From Hamadaea sp013361475 (GTDB lineage Bacteria; Actinomycetota; Actinomycetes; Mycobacteriales; Micromonosporaceae): DNA of 64,000 nucleotides. Within the stretch, counting starts at the first letter, position 1. The number at the start of each line of letters is the position of its first letter. Both the position numbers and the translations under genes were made by a program. A model generated the notes under the pieces. That model made no database searches, was not told the DNA's origin, and worked only from the letters and a program-made list of their open reading frames with translations. Positions 8,747 through 16,487 of this stretch are shown in pieces. The DNA lies in NCBI RefSeq assembly GCF_040654195.1, contig NZ_JBFAHM010000004.1:310001-374000 (forward strand), in the 5' to 3' direction.

Positions 8747-8820
8747 TCAGTCCCTCGGGGAATCGACCAGGGGGCTGTGGACACGACACGCCGGTCGATC
8801 ACGACCGTGAGTTCATGATC
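8745..8820 (-). repeat. Interspersed repeat family 1, copy B (76 bp, inverted)
   Basis: The reverse complement of this stretch aligns over its full 76 bp with 6158-6233. It supplies the stop region of the plus-strand HTH_42 gene and the final codons and stop of the convergent cyclodeaminase gene, so the insertion seems to have reset both gene ends. Confidence 0.75.
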
Positions 8821-9710
8821 GGCGGGATAGGGGGCGGCGGGACTGAGGGCGGCGGGACAAGGTGGGAGAGGACGGCGGAGGCGATGACCAGGTCTTGCCA
8901 GGACATGCCGGAGCCCTTGTAGAACACCGGGCCGGGCGGCACGACGTAGGTTCCCCGCACGACTGAGGCCATCGGGACGAGGCGGTCGGGGGTGAGCGAC
9001 CCGGCGGCGATGGCGAGGACGACGTCGCCGCATTCTCGCAGGGCGGTCGCCGGGTCTTCGACGATGACGGTCGCGCGCCCGCAGAAGGCCGCGTCGACTT
9101 CCCGGGCGTCGGGCGTGTGCGCGCCGATCGCCGCGACGACGGCGTCGTCCCGTAGCTCCGACGAGTCGAACACGGGCTGTGTCGAAGTGGTGGCACAGAT
9201 GATCACGTTGGCGTCGCGCAGCGCCGGGCGTACCCCTTGGGAAGACACCACGTCGAGGGAGGCGACGTCGTAGCGCGCGGCCAGGGTTTCGGCGTGGCTG
9301 TGGCCTTGTGGCCCGGCGCCGAACACGACGACCCGCAGGGCGCCGAGCCGGTCGAGGGCCGGCTGCAGCGCCGCGACCGTGACCGCAGGCGTTCGGAGCG
9401 TGGTGAGCGCGGCGCCGTCGAGGAGCGCGACCGGCTGGAGTGTTTCGGAGTCGAACAGCGCGTAGACCGCGTTGATCCGAGGCAGGCCGCGGTCCGCGTT
9501 GCCGGGCGCGACGGTCGCGAGCTTGACCCCCGCGTGCCCGCCGGCTTCGGCCGGCATCATCAGGAGTTCGCCGTGGCTGAGCGGCACCGAGGTACGCGCG
9601 ACCGATGCGGCGGGGTCCAGGCCCGAGCGGAGCGCCGCGGTGATGGCGTCGACGGCGGCCGAGGGGCTGAGCGAGCGCCGGATCGCGTCGGCGTCGAGGT
9701 AGGGGATCAT
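8799..9710 (-). CDS. Ornithine cyclodeaminase/mu-crystallin family reductase
   Basis: A 303-residue NAD(P)-dependent enzyme of the ornithine cyclodeaminase/mu-crystallin family. Members deaminate ornithine or reduce cyclic ketimines such as pyrroline-2-carboxylate. Visible features: HAGVKLATVAPGN, DGAALTTLRTPA (substrate site), the Rossmann glycine motif VVFGAGPQGHSHAE, and ICATTSTQPVF. ATG 9710 overlaps the stop of the upstream racemase gene (ATGA). With the racemase it probably forms a proline/hydroxyproline catabolic step (ketimine reduction). The proline-rich C-terminal tail ends in codons that belong to repeat family 1 and is probably not conserved. Confidence 0.85.
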   Translation of the reverse strand: MIPYLDADAIRRSLSPSAAVDAITAALRSGLDPAASVARTSVPLSHGELLMMPAEAGGHAGVKLATVAPGNADRGLPRINAVYALFDSETLQPVALLDGAALTTLRTPAVTVAALQPALDRLGALRVVVFGAGPQGHSHAETLAARYDVASLDVVSSQGVRPALRDANVIICATTSTQPVFDSSELRDDAVVAAIGAHTPDAREVDAAFCGRATVIVEDPATALRECGDVVLAIAAGSLTPDRLVPMASVVRGTYVVPPGPVFYKGSGMSWQDLVIASAVLSHLVPPPSVPPPPIPPIMNSRS

Positions 9711-10681
9711 CTCAGCACGAACCCCGGCAGGTCGTCGCCCGGATCGACGAAGAAGGTGTGCTCCCCGGTCGGGTACGCGCTCCCGGTGATACACGGCACG
9801 ACCGCAGGATGTCCGTCCACAGTGGTCTCCGAGGCGATCGTCGCGGTGAACCGCGAGCCGACGATGGAGTCGTGCGTGAAGGTCTGCCCGGCGGTGAGCC
9901 GTCCCGTCGCCGCCAGCGTGGCCACCCGGGCGGCGGTGCCCGAACCGCAGGGCGACCGGTCCAGCTCGCCGTCGGCGAAGATCGTCACGTTGCGGTGGTG
10001 GAGCGGGCCCAGTTCCTCGTAGAGGATGGTGCCGTAGACGCCGCTGAGCCGGTCGTCGCTCGGGTGTCTCGCCCACGGGCTGTCGTTGAGCGCCCATTTG
10101 ATCTCGCGGCCGACGGCGATGAGGTCCTGGTAGGACTCCGGTGTCACGGTCAGGCCGAGCGAGGCCGCGTCGACCTGTGCGTAGATCGCTCCGCCGAAGC
10201 TGACGTCGACGCGGTACTCCCCCACTTCGACGTCGCGGGCGATCAGGTAGCTGGGCACGTTCACGAAGTCGACCCGGCCGTCCCCGGTGTGCACGCGAGC
10301 GGTGACTCGCCCGGACGGCACGTCGATGATCACGTCGGTCCGGTCGCCGGTCACCGGCACCAGTCCACTGCGGACAGCCCACGCGCCGAGCGCGATGGTG
10401 CCGTGCCCGCAGGCGGTCGAGAACCCGTCCTTGTGCCAGAACAGCACGCCCAGGTGTGCTCCGTCGTCGTCCGGCGGCACGAGGAAACCGCCGTACATGT
10501 CCGCGTGCCCGCGCGGTTCGAAGCACAGCAGCCGCCGCAAGCCGTCCACCCGTGGGTCGCTCATCGCGGTCACCCGCCGGTCCGCGACGGTCTTGCCCGC
10601 GATCGGCCCGGGGTCGGTCACGATCCGGAAGGGCTCACCGCCCGTGTGATAGTCGACGGTACGCACAACGCCGTGATCCAT
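9707..10681 (-). CDS. Proline racemase / 4-hydroxyproline epimerase family
   Basis: A 324-residue cofactor-independent racemase/epimerase. Both catalytic cysteines are present: the first in STACGHGTIA and the second in DRSPCGSGTA. Trans-3-hydroxyproline dehydratases have threonine at the second position, so racemase or hydroxyproline 2-epimerase activity is more likely. Other family motifs are DYHTGGEPFR at the N terminus and NVTIFADGELDRSP. It follows DUF4865 by 13 bases and overlaps the cyclodeaminase gene, giving an amino acid catabolic operon under a TetR regulator. A separate -10 box right before the ATG suggests an internal promoter. Confidence 0.88.
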   Translation of the reverse strand: MDHGVVRTVDYHTGGEPFRIVTDPGPIAGKTVADRRVTAMSDPRVDGLRRLLCFEPRGHADMYGGFLVPPDDDGAHLGVLFWHKDGFSTACGHGTIALGAWAVRSGLVPVTGDRTDVIIDVPSGRVTARVHTGDGRVDFVNVPSYLIARDVEVGEYRVDVSFGGAIYAQVDAASLGLTVTPESYQDLIAVGREIKWALNDSPWARHPSDDRLSGVYGTILYEELGPLHHRNVTIFADGELDRSPCGSGTAARVATLAATGRLTAGQTFTHDSIVGSRFTATIASETTVDGHPAVVPCITGSAYPTGEHTFFVDPGDDLPGFVLR

Positions 10682-10687
10682 GCGGTC

Positions 10688-10693
10688 AGCATA
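10688..10693 (-). promoter_or_regulatory. TATGCT -10 box before racemase gene
   Basis: On the minus strand TATGCT precedes ATG 10681 by six bases, within an AT-rich stretch that stands out from its surroundings. A leaderless internal promoter is inferred. Confidence 0.4.
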
Positions 10694-10694
10694 T

Positions 10695-11285
10695 TTACCA
10701 GCACCGGCCGTCGGGGAGCGCGTCGAGGCCGGGGACGCTCAGGTGCAGCACTTCATAGCGGTCGCCGGACTCCTCCGGGGAGACGGCGTCCCGCCACAGG
10801 ACGAAGCGCAGCAGCTGCCAATGGTGCGGGTCCACAGCGAGCGCGGCGGTGTGCATACCGTCGCCGAGGGCGGACAGCTCGGCGATTTCCCGCTCGACCA
10901 GGGCCGCCATCCCGTCCGGTTCGCCGGGCGGCGGGATCGGGGTGATGCGGCGCGTCGCCTTCGTCGGCGGGCCGCTTCGCGCTGGTCCGGCGTACGCGGC
11001 GAGGCCGGTGAAGTGGCGTACGACGGGCCGGCCGAAGTCCCGGACGATGTTGTGGAAGCCGCCGCCGAACAGGAAGTGGGCCATCGCCCCCGGATCGTTC
11101 CAGAGGTAGAACGGGGCGTACTGGTTCACCGGGGAGCCGTCGACGCCGCGTTCCCGCATCAGGTACGCCTTCAGCCCGAGTCCGGGACGGTCGTCGAGGA
11201 CGTGGCCGCCCGCGGCCACCCGCTTGCGGATGATCCCCATGTCGTAGTCGGCGGGCAGGGTGATCTCGTACTGCTTCGCGTACAC
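10695..11285 (-). CDS. DUF4865 family protein
   Basis: A 196-residue soluble protein recognised as DUF4865 from its start (MYAKQYEITLPADYDM) and the segment YLMRERG with NQYAPFYLWNDP. The biochemical role of the family is unknown; the fold resembles dimeric alpha-beta barrel proteins. The GTG start at 11285 is preceded by AAGAGG, and only three bases separate it from the TetR gene. It is the second gene of the tetR-DUF4865-racemase-cyclodeaminase operon, so a role in the same amino acid pathway or in response to the TetR ligand is possible. Confidence 0.75.
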   Translation of the reverse strand: MYAKQYEITLPADYDMGIIRKRVAAGGHVLDDRPGLGLKAYLMRERGVDGSPVNQYAPFYLWNDPGAMAHFLFGGGFHNIVRDFGRPVVRHFTGLAAYAGPARSGPPTKATRRITPIPPPGEPDGMAALVEREIAELSALGDGMHTAALAVDPHHWQLLRFVLWRDAVSPEESGDRYEVLHLSVPGLDALPDGRCW

Positions 11286-11288
11286 GGG

Positions 11289-11831
11289 TTACCTCTTCAG
11301 CAACTCGATGATGCCGGTGATCGCCTGGTCGAACGGGTCCGTCGAGCCCGCGGCGCGGGCGAGGACGTAGCCGCCCTGCAGGACTGCGACGAGGGCCGCC
11401 GCGGTCGCCTCGGGGCGGTCCTCTTCGGCGAGCACCTCGGCCAGCCGGTTTCGGAGCCAGGCGAAGGTCTCCTCGATCGGGGCGCGCAGGACCGGATCGG
11501 CCATGACGTCGGGGTCCTGGGTCAGCCGCCCGATCGGGCAGCCCTTGAGGACGTCCCGCTCCCGGCGCAGGTACGCGGTGATCCGTTCGGCCGGGGTGCC
11601 CGGTCCGCCCAGCTGAGCCTCGGCCTTCGCGCGCAGGTCATCGGCGGTACGCCGAATCGCCGCGAGCGCGAGGTCGGGCTTGCCGGTGAAGTGGTGGTAC
11701 ATGCTGCCCTGACCGGCGCCCGCCCGCTCTTGGATGGCGCGCGGGCTCGTGCCGGTGTAGCCGCGTTCCCACAGCAGCTCGCGGGTGCTCTCGATGAGGC
11801 GGTCGGCCGTGCTCACCTTCGCACCGTACAT
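11289..11831 (-). CDS. TetR family transcriptional regulator
   Basis: A 180-residue TetR regulator. The N-terminal helix-turn-helix is seen in TSPRAIQERAGAGQGSMYHHF, split as a typical TetR recognition helix ending in SMYHHFTGK. The C-terminal ligand domain contains GCPIGRL, common to the LmrA/YxaF-type TetR group. ATG 11831 is inside an 18-bp palindrome, so autorepression is expected; GTG 11819 (VSTADRL) is an alternative start. It heads the DUF4865-racemase-cyclodeaminase operon and is probably its local repressor. Confidence 0.85.
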   Translation of the reverse strand: MYGAKVSTADRLIESTRELLWERGYTGTSPRAIQERAGAGQGSMYHHFTGKPDLALAAIRRTADDLRAKAEAQLGGPGTPAERITAYLRRERDVLKGCPIGRLTQDPDVMADPVLRAPIEETFAWLRNRLAEVLAEEDRPEATAAALVAVLQGGYVLARAAGSTDPFDQAITGIIELLKR

Positions 11832-11843
11832 ACTAGTAGGTAC
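11826..11843. promoter_or_regulatory. TetR-type operator palindrome over tetR start
   Basis: GTACaTACTAGTAgGTAC is an 18-bp palindrome with one mismatched pair, overlapping the start codon of the tetR gene. It is the only strong palindrome there and fits an autoregulatory operator. Confidence 0.6.
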
Positions 11844-11862
11844 AGAACGCAAGATCGCGTGT

Positions 11863-11919
11863 CGACTGTGGCGGTACGCAGGCATCCAGCGCCGGGACAC
11901 CTGCGTACCGTCACAGTCG
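11863..11919 (-). terminator. 20-bp stem hairpin downstream of sulfatase gene
   Basis: Arms 11863-11882 and 11900-11919 are complementary at 19 of 20 positions (CGACTGTGRCGGTACGCAGG) with a 17-base loop. It lies 17 bases beyond the sulfatase stop and upstream of the tetR gene. No U-tract follows; it fits the hairpin-only terminators common in actinobacteria. Confidence 0.6.
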
Positions 11920-11936
11920 CTGAGAGCGTGCCGGAG

Positions 11937-13538
11937 TCAGGAGAACGCCGTCAGGAAGCGGTCGCGGAACTGGTCCATCGGCCAGACCGGGGCGTTCGCC
12001 GCGGGCCGCAGCCCGTCGGTCCACCCCCACGACGTGGTCCGGTCGAGCAGGGTCCGGTCGCGGGCCACGATCGTGATCGGCACGTCGCGCCCGGCGCCCG
12101 GCCCGGTGACCGCAGGCGCGGGCTGGTGGTCGCCGAGGAAGACGAGCACCAGGTTGTCGTCGCCGTACGTCTCCACATAGGAGATCACGGTCTGCAGGGA
12201 GTAGCTGATCGCCGTGCGGTAGTCCGCACGCAGCCGGGCCGGATCACGGTGGATCACGAGGTCGGCCGAGTCGCCGGAGCCGGGCTTGCTCTCGAAGGTC
12301 GAGCCGTCGCCGACCTGGTCCCAGCTCCGCAGGGTCGGCACCGGCTCCCACGGAGCGTGGCTGGAGATCAACGGGATCACGGCCATCACCGGCGGCCGCC
12401 CGGTCTGCGCCCGTTCCCGCTGCTGGAACTGCGACAAGGTGTACTGGTCGGGCATCATCGCGAAGGCGTACAGGGGACCCTGGTAGTCGAGGTCCTTCGA
12501 GGCGTACACCTGGTCGTAGCCGAAGAAGCCGGCCTCCGGGAAGTCGGCGACGGTGGCGGGCATGACGGCGACCGCCCGCCCGCCGCTCTGGGCGTACGCC
12601 GAGGTGAGGGTCAGCCGGTCGCTGCGGGTGAGGGTGTCGTAGCGCTGCTGGTTGTCCACCCAGAGGCCGGACAGCAGCGTCGAGTCGGCCAGCCAGCTCC
12701 CGCCGCCGACGACCGGCGAGGTGAGAAAGCCGCTGCGGGCGGCGTACCCGGCACGGGCCAGGCGCGCCATGCCGTCGGCCAGCACCTGGTCGATCTGCGG
12801 CGCGATCTCGGGCCGGTCGAGCGCGGTACGCCCATAGCTCTCGATGATCGCGAAGACGACGTCCTTGCCGCGCAGTCCGGTCAGCAGCCGATCGGCGGGG
12901 ACGTCGGCGAACTCGTCCTGCTTCAGAGCGGCGGCGAACTGGCGCTGATCCTCGATCCCGGCGGTGACCTGGCGTACGCGGTCGTAGCCGTCGCGGGCGG
13001 CCACCGGGACGGCGGTGACCAGTTGCGCGCCGGTGATCGCGAGGATCACCCAGCCCACGGCGAGGACGCCGAGGACCACCCCGGCCGGGGTCCGGTGGTC
13101 GACCGACACCTTCGCGATGCTGCGGAAGGCGACGACGGCGAGCCCGAGGACGAGCAGGCCCAGCAGGATCACGCCGACGATCGCGGCGATCTCGACCCCT
13201 CGGCCGCTCGACAGGCGCAGATAGGTGGCGCCGGAGCCGAGGAAGCTCCAGTCGGCGACCGGGTCGAACGGCCGGTCGAGGACGGTGGAGAAGCCGAGGC
13301 TGAGGATCTTCAGAATCGCCAGCACGCCGAGCACGACACCGATGACGGGGACGCCGACCCGGCGGGCCTTCGGCGGCAGCACCAGGATCAGGCCGAGGCC
13401 GATGATCAGGTCGATCGGCAGCCGGACGAACGCCGCCGGGCTGAGCCGGCCCACCTCGTCGGGCGCGAGCAGAAGCGCGACGAGCACGAGGACGGCGAGG
13501 ACCGCCGCCCCGATCGCCAGCGGACGCCGGATGCGCAC
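11937..13538 (-). CDS. Membrane sulfatase / phosphoglycerol transferase-like protein
   Basis: A 533-residue protein of the sulfatase/alkaline phosphatase superfamily. Four to five N-terminal hydrophobic helices (residues 8-30, 40-60, 60-80, 120-140, 160-185) are followed by an extracytoplasmic catalytic domain. The domain starts at KDVVFAIIESYGRTAL, the position of the LTA-synthase nucleophile segment, and ends near VLVFLGDHQPAP, a metal-binding motif. Such enzymes transfer phosphoglycerol or phosphoethanolamine, or hydrolyse esters. GTG 13538 lies 8 bases after the ribA stop, making it the last gene of the flippase-RibD-RibA operon. Substrate unknown; it may decorate the product of this locus outside the cell. 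Confidence 0.75.
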   Translation of the reverse strand: MRIRRPLAIGAAVLAVLVLVALLLAPDEVGRLSPAAFVRLPIDLIIGLGLILVLPPKARRVGVPVIGVVLGVLAILKILSLGFSTVLDRPFDPVADWSFLGSGATYLRLSSGRGVEIAAIVGVILLGLLVLGLAVVAFRSIAKVSVDHRTPAGVVLGVLAVGWVILAITGAQLVTAVPVAARDGYDRVRQVTAGIEDQRQFAAALKQDEFADVPADRLLTGLRGKDVVFAIIESYGRTALDRPEIAPQIDQVLADGMARLARAGYAARSGFLTSPVVGGGSWLADSTLLSGLWVDNQQRYDTLTRSDRLTLTSAYAQSGGRAVAVMPATVADFPEAGFFGYDQVYASKDLDYQGPLYAFAMMPDQYTLSQFQQRERAQTGRPPVMAVIPLISSHAPWEPVPTLRSWDQVGDGSTFESKPGSGDSADLVIHRDPARLRADYRTAISYSLQTVISYVETYGDDNLVLVFLGDHQPAPAVTGPGAGRDVPITIVARDRTLLDRTTSWGWTDGLRPAANAPVWPMDQFRDRFLTAFS

Positions 13539-13545
13539 CCGCTCA

Positions 13546-14175
13546 TCATCGCAGGTGACCGTTGAAGGTATGACCGCCGAGCTTGGCCTTGGCCGCCAGG
13601 TATCCCGCGTTGGCCGGGGACAGGTGGACGCCGGTCGCCACGTGCTCGGTCACGGCGATGCCGAGCCGGCCCAGCTGCTCGGCCTTGTCGGGGTTGTTGC
13701 TGAGCAGCGCGATCCGGTCCGCCCCGAGCGCGTGCAGCATCTGGGCGGCGACGGTGTAGTCCCGCTCGTCCTCGGCGTGCCCCAGCGCGAGGTTGGCCTG
13801 ATAGGTGTCGAGCCCGGCGTCCTGCAGCGTGTACGCCTCGAGCTTGGCGTACAGGCCGATGCCGCGACCCTCCTGCCGCAGGTAGAGCAGGTATCCCCCG
13901 GCGGCGGTGATCAGTTCGGCCGACTCGCGCAACTGCGGGCCGCAGTCGCAGCGCTGGCTGCCGAACACGTCGCCGGTCAGGCACTCGCTGTGCGGGCGGA
14001 CCAGCGGCGGCGTCCCCGCGGGGATCGTGCCGAGCCGCAACGCGACGTGTTCCTTGGCGTCGACCAGGCCGGTGAACGAGAAGACCCTCGCCACGGTGGT
14101 GTAGCCGTCGGCGAAGCGCAGCGGGACGGTGACCTCGGTCCGGATTCGGGCAGTCGGAATCTCCTCGGGGATCAT
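13546..14175 (-). CDS. ribA: GTP cyclohydrolase II
   Basis: A 209-residue monofunctional GTP cyclohydrolase II, which opens GTP to 2,5-diamino-6-ribosylamino-pyrimidinone phosphate, formate and pyrophosphate. The zinc cysteines are in HSECLTGDVF and QRCDCG, and the catalytic segment is RQEGRGIGL. The tyrosine that stacks on the guanine (Tyr105 in E. coli RibA) is retained in KLEAYTLQD. The flavin bifunctional RibB half is absent. Streptomycetes carry several RibA paralogues, some with altered products, so this copy may serve a dedicated pathway rather than riboflavin. ATG 14175 overlaps the RibD-C stop (ATGA). Confidence 0.88.
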   Translation of the reverse strand: MIPEEIPTARIRTEVTVPLRFADGYTTVARVFSFTGLVDAKEHVALRLGTIPAGTPPLVRPHSECLTGDVFGSQRCDCGPQLRESAELITAAGGYLLYLRQEGRGIGLYAKLEAYTLQDAGLDTYQANLALGHAEDERDYTVAAQMLHALGADRIALLSNNPDKAEQLGRLGIAVTEHVATGVHLSPANAGYLAAKAKLGGHTFNGHLR

Positions 14176-14876
14176 GCGCCACCCCCGGACGCGTCGCAGC
14201 GCGGCGAGAGGGCGTACCGCATCAGCACGACGTCGCCGATCTGGCGTACCTCGGCGAGGGTCGCCCGGCGTCCGGGGTGGAAGGGGTACCGGCCGTCCCC
14301 GACGAACCGCCGCCCCCGGGAGTCGCCCACGAAGAACGGGGCCACCACCAGGTGCAGCTCATCGGCCAGGTCGGCGGTGAGGAATTGGGTGTGCACGGTG
14401 CCGCCGCCCTCCACCATCAGGCGGCGTACGCCCCGCGCGTAGAGGTCTTCGGTCAGCGCCCGGAGGTCGACCGGCTGCCCGCCGTCGACGATGGTGGCGC
14501 AGCCGCCCAGCCGGGCCTTGGCTTCGCTGACGGCGTCGCTCTGGCAGTAGACGAGCCGCTCGGCGTCGCCCGCCGTGAAGAACGCCGCCTCCGGGTCGAG
14601 CATGGCCGAGCCGGTGACGGTCACCTTCATCGGACTCGACGGCAGCCCGAGGCGTACGCGTTCGTCGCGCCGGTCACCCGAGCGGATCAGCAGGCGCGGA
14701 TTGTCGTGCCGGATCGTGGTCGCGCCGACGAGGATCGCGTCGTGCGCGGCGCGTACGGCGTCGACCCGGTCGAAGTCGGCGTCGTTGGACAGCAGCAGCC
14801 GGTCCTCGGTCGGCCCGCTGAGGTAGCCGTCGATCGACATGCTGCAACTGAGCAGGATGTAGGGGCGGTCAGCCAT
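14172..14876 (-). CDS. RibD C-terminal domain / dihydrofolate reductase-like reductase
   Basis: A 234-residue stand-alone RibD-C (pyrimidine reductase) protein with a DHFR-like fold. Motifs: SCSMSIDGYLSGP at the N terminus, DAILVGATTIRHDNPRL, and LMVEGGGTVHTQFL for NADPH binding. In riboflavin synthesis this domain reduces the ribosyl side chain to ribityl. No deaminase domain is fused. It sits directly upstream of RibA with ATGA overlap and overlaps the flippase gene by eight bases, so RibA and this enzyme likely act in sequence to make a ribitylated pyrimidine building block. Confidence 0.85.
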   Translation of the reverse strand: MADRPYILLSCSMSIDGYLSGPTEDRLLLSNDADFDRVDAVRAAHDAILVGATTIRHDNPRLLIRSGDRRDERVRLGLPSSPMKVTVTGSAMLDPEAAFFTAGDAERLVYCQSDAVSEAKARLGGCATIVDGGQPVDLRALTEDLYARGVRRLMVEGGGTVHTQFLTADLADELHLVVAPFFVGDSRGRRFVGDGRYPFHPGRRATLAEVRQIGDVVLMRYALSPRCDASGGGA

Positions 14877-15756
14877 GGGCGGCCACCCCCGCGTCCGGAG
14901 TAGACGGTCGCAGCACCCGGGCCAGCAGCACCAGCGCGCCCGGCAGGCAGGCCACCAACCCGAGTACGCCGTAGGTCACCGCGGTGGCGACGCCCTGCTC
15001 GGCGGTCAGCCCGGCCGCGCCGAACGCCCAGGCGGCGACGCCTTCGCGAGGTCCCCAGCCGGCGAGGTTGAGCGGCAGCATCATGGCCAGCAACGCGCAC
15101 ACCGTCAGTGGCAGCAGCCGCGTCACGGACGCGGTGGCACCAGCCGTCCGGGCGGCCACGACGAACGTGGTCAAGTGCCCAGCGAGGATCACCGCCGACA
15201 GCCCCGCGACACCCAGCCAGGGCATCTCAGCGGCCCTCCGCCGCTGCCGCCAGGCCAGGACGCCGGCCAGCACCGCGAACGGGATCAGGGCGTACAGGGC
15301 GTAGTGGCGTACCGGGGACGGCAGGACGGCCAGCAGCAGCACGCCGAGCCCGGCGACCACCGCCTGACCGGCGATCCGCTCGACCGCCACCGACCGCACC
15401 CCGAGCCGGACGTCCCCGATGGACCGTCCATGGCGGACGGCTCGATGGACGTCGCCCGCGATCCCGCCCGGCAGCGTCGTGTTGAGGAACTGCGCCCGGT
15501 AGTACGCCGCGATCGCCCGGTGCAACGGCAGGTTCACCCCGAGCCGGGTCGCCACCAGCCGCCACCGCCACGCCGAGCACACCGTCGTCAGCGCACCCGC
15601 CGCGAGGGCGACGCCGAGCGCGACCGCGTCGATCCGGCGTACGCCGGTCAGAAAGGGACCGGCGCCCACCCGCCACAACAACACGGCGAGCAGGGCTAGG
15701 CCGCCGATCGCTCGGATCCACCCCCAGAACGGGCGGCTCGGTCTGGACGCGGTCAT
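14869..15756 (-). CDS. YbhN/UPF0104-type flippase-like membrane protein
   Basis: A 295-residue protein with about eight hydrophobic helices, belonging to the lysylphosphatidylglycerol synthase transmembrane (UPF0104/YbhN) family. Recognisable segments are AYYRAQFLNTTLPGGIAGDV and the last-third LPLNLAGWGPREGVAAWAF. Family members are thought to move lipid-linked substrates or act as glycolipid flippases. First gene of the minus-strand operon with RibD-C, RibA and the sulfatase. The ATG at 15756 is preceded by TAGGGT six bases upstream, also GGGTGG as a possible weak ribosome site. Confidence 0.8.
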   Translation of the reverse strand: MTASRPSRPFWGWIRAIGGLALLAVLLWRVGAGPFLTGVRRIDAVALGVALAAGALTTVCSAWRWRLVATRLGVNLPLHRAIAAYYRAQFLNTTLPGGIAGDVHRAVRHGRSIGDVRLGVRSVAVERIAGQAVVAGLGVLLLAVLPSPVRHYALYALIPFAVLAGVLAWRQRRRAAEMPWLGVAGLSAVILAGHLTTFVVAARTAGATASVTRLLPLTVCALLAMMLPLNLAGWGPREGVAAWAFGAAGLTAEQGVATAVTYGVLGLVACLPGALVLLARVLRPSTPDAGVAAHG

Positions 15757-15762
15757 CCACCC

Positions 15763-15768
15763 ACCCTA
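15763..15768 (-). promoter_or_regulatory. TAGGGT -10 box before flippase gene
   Basis: On the minus strand TAGGGT ends six bases before ATG 15756. Leaderless start predicted, though the intervening GGGTGG could also bind ribosomes. Confidence 0.4.
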
Positions 15769-15940
15769 ACTACCGCCGGATGCGCCTGGACTAAACATCG
15801 CCGGACCGCCGGTGCGACCGGCGCGGCGGGGGTTTCCGCCCGGCCGTCCGATATCCCGGACCGCACACTGATGAGTTTCGCGGCGTGCGGCAGTCTGATC
15901 AGAGCAACCGCCGCACTCGACGACAGACGAGGTGATCATC

Positions 15941-16390
15941 GTGAAGTTCCAGGCCGTCATCGAACTCCATGGCAAGACCGCGACCGGGATCGTGGTGCCA
16001 GACGAGGTGGTCGAAGCTCTCGGCGCGGGCAAGCGGCCACCGGTGCGCGCCACGATCCGGGGCTATGCGTACGAGACGACCATCGCGCCGATGGGCGGCC
16101 GGTTCCTGATCCCGGTCAGCGCCGACGTCCGCGCCGCGGCCGGGGTGGCCGCCGGGGACGAGGTCGAGGTGGAGGTCGTCGTCGACGCCGCTCCCCGGCA
16201 GGTCGAGGTGCCCGACGATCTGGCGTCGGCATTGGACGCCGTGCCGGCCGCCCGGCAGACCTTCGACGGGCTGTCGGTCAGCCTGCGCAAGTACCACGTG
16301 ACACAGGTGACTGGAGCGAAGACCGACGAGACTCGGCAGCGGCGCATCGAGAAGGCCGTCGCGACTCTTGCCGAGGGCCGCGCCCGCTGA
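15941..16390 (+). CDS. DUF1905 / YdeI-type protein
   Basis: A 149-residue protein. Residues 1-80 form the DUF1905 beta domain (KFQAVIELHGKTATGIVVPDEVV, split at the glycine), and the C-terminal 50 residues form the YdeI/OmpD-associated helical domain (ALDAVPAARQTFDGLS and KTDETRQRRIEKAV). The function of the family is unknown. GTG 15941 is chosen because GAGG lies eight bases upstream; an in-frame GTG at 15932 would overlap that site. It stands alone between the divergent flippase operon and the antiporter gene. Confidence 0.8.
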   Translation: MKFQAVIELHGKTATGIVVPDEVVEALGAGKRPPVRATIRGYAYETTIAPMGGRFLIPVSADVRAAAGVAAGDEVEVEVVVDAAPRQVEVPDDLASALDAVPAARQTFDGLSVSLRKYHVTQVTGAKTDETRQRRIEKAVATLAEGRAR

Positions 16391-16487
16391 CCGGAGAGCG
16401 GTCGGCCGGACCGCACGGCGCGACCGGCACGCCAAGCGCCGGAGGGCCGATCCGGAGCGCAAGATCGGCGACGGGGAAAATGGGGAC

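Noticed and set aside
10680..13565. A 961-codon open frame on the plus strand
   Set aside because: It lies antisense to four well-supported minus-strand genes and encodes Arg/Gly/Asp/Val-rich sequence with no family motifs. Long antisense frames are normal at this GC content.
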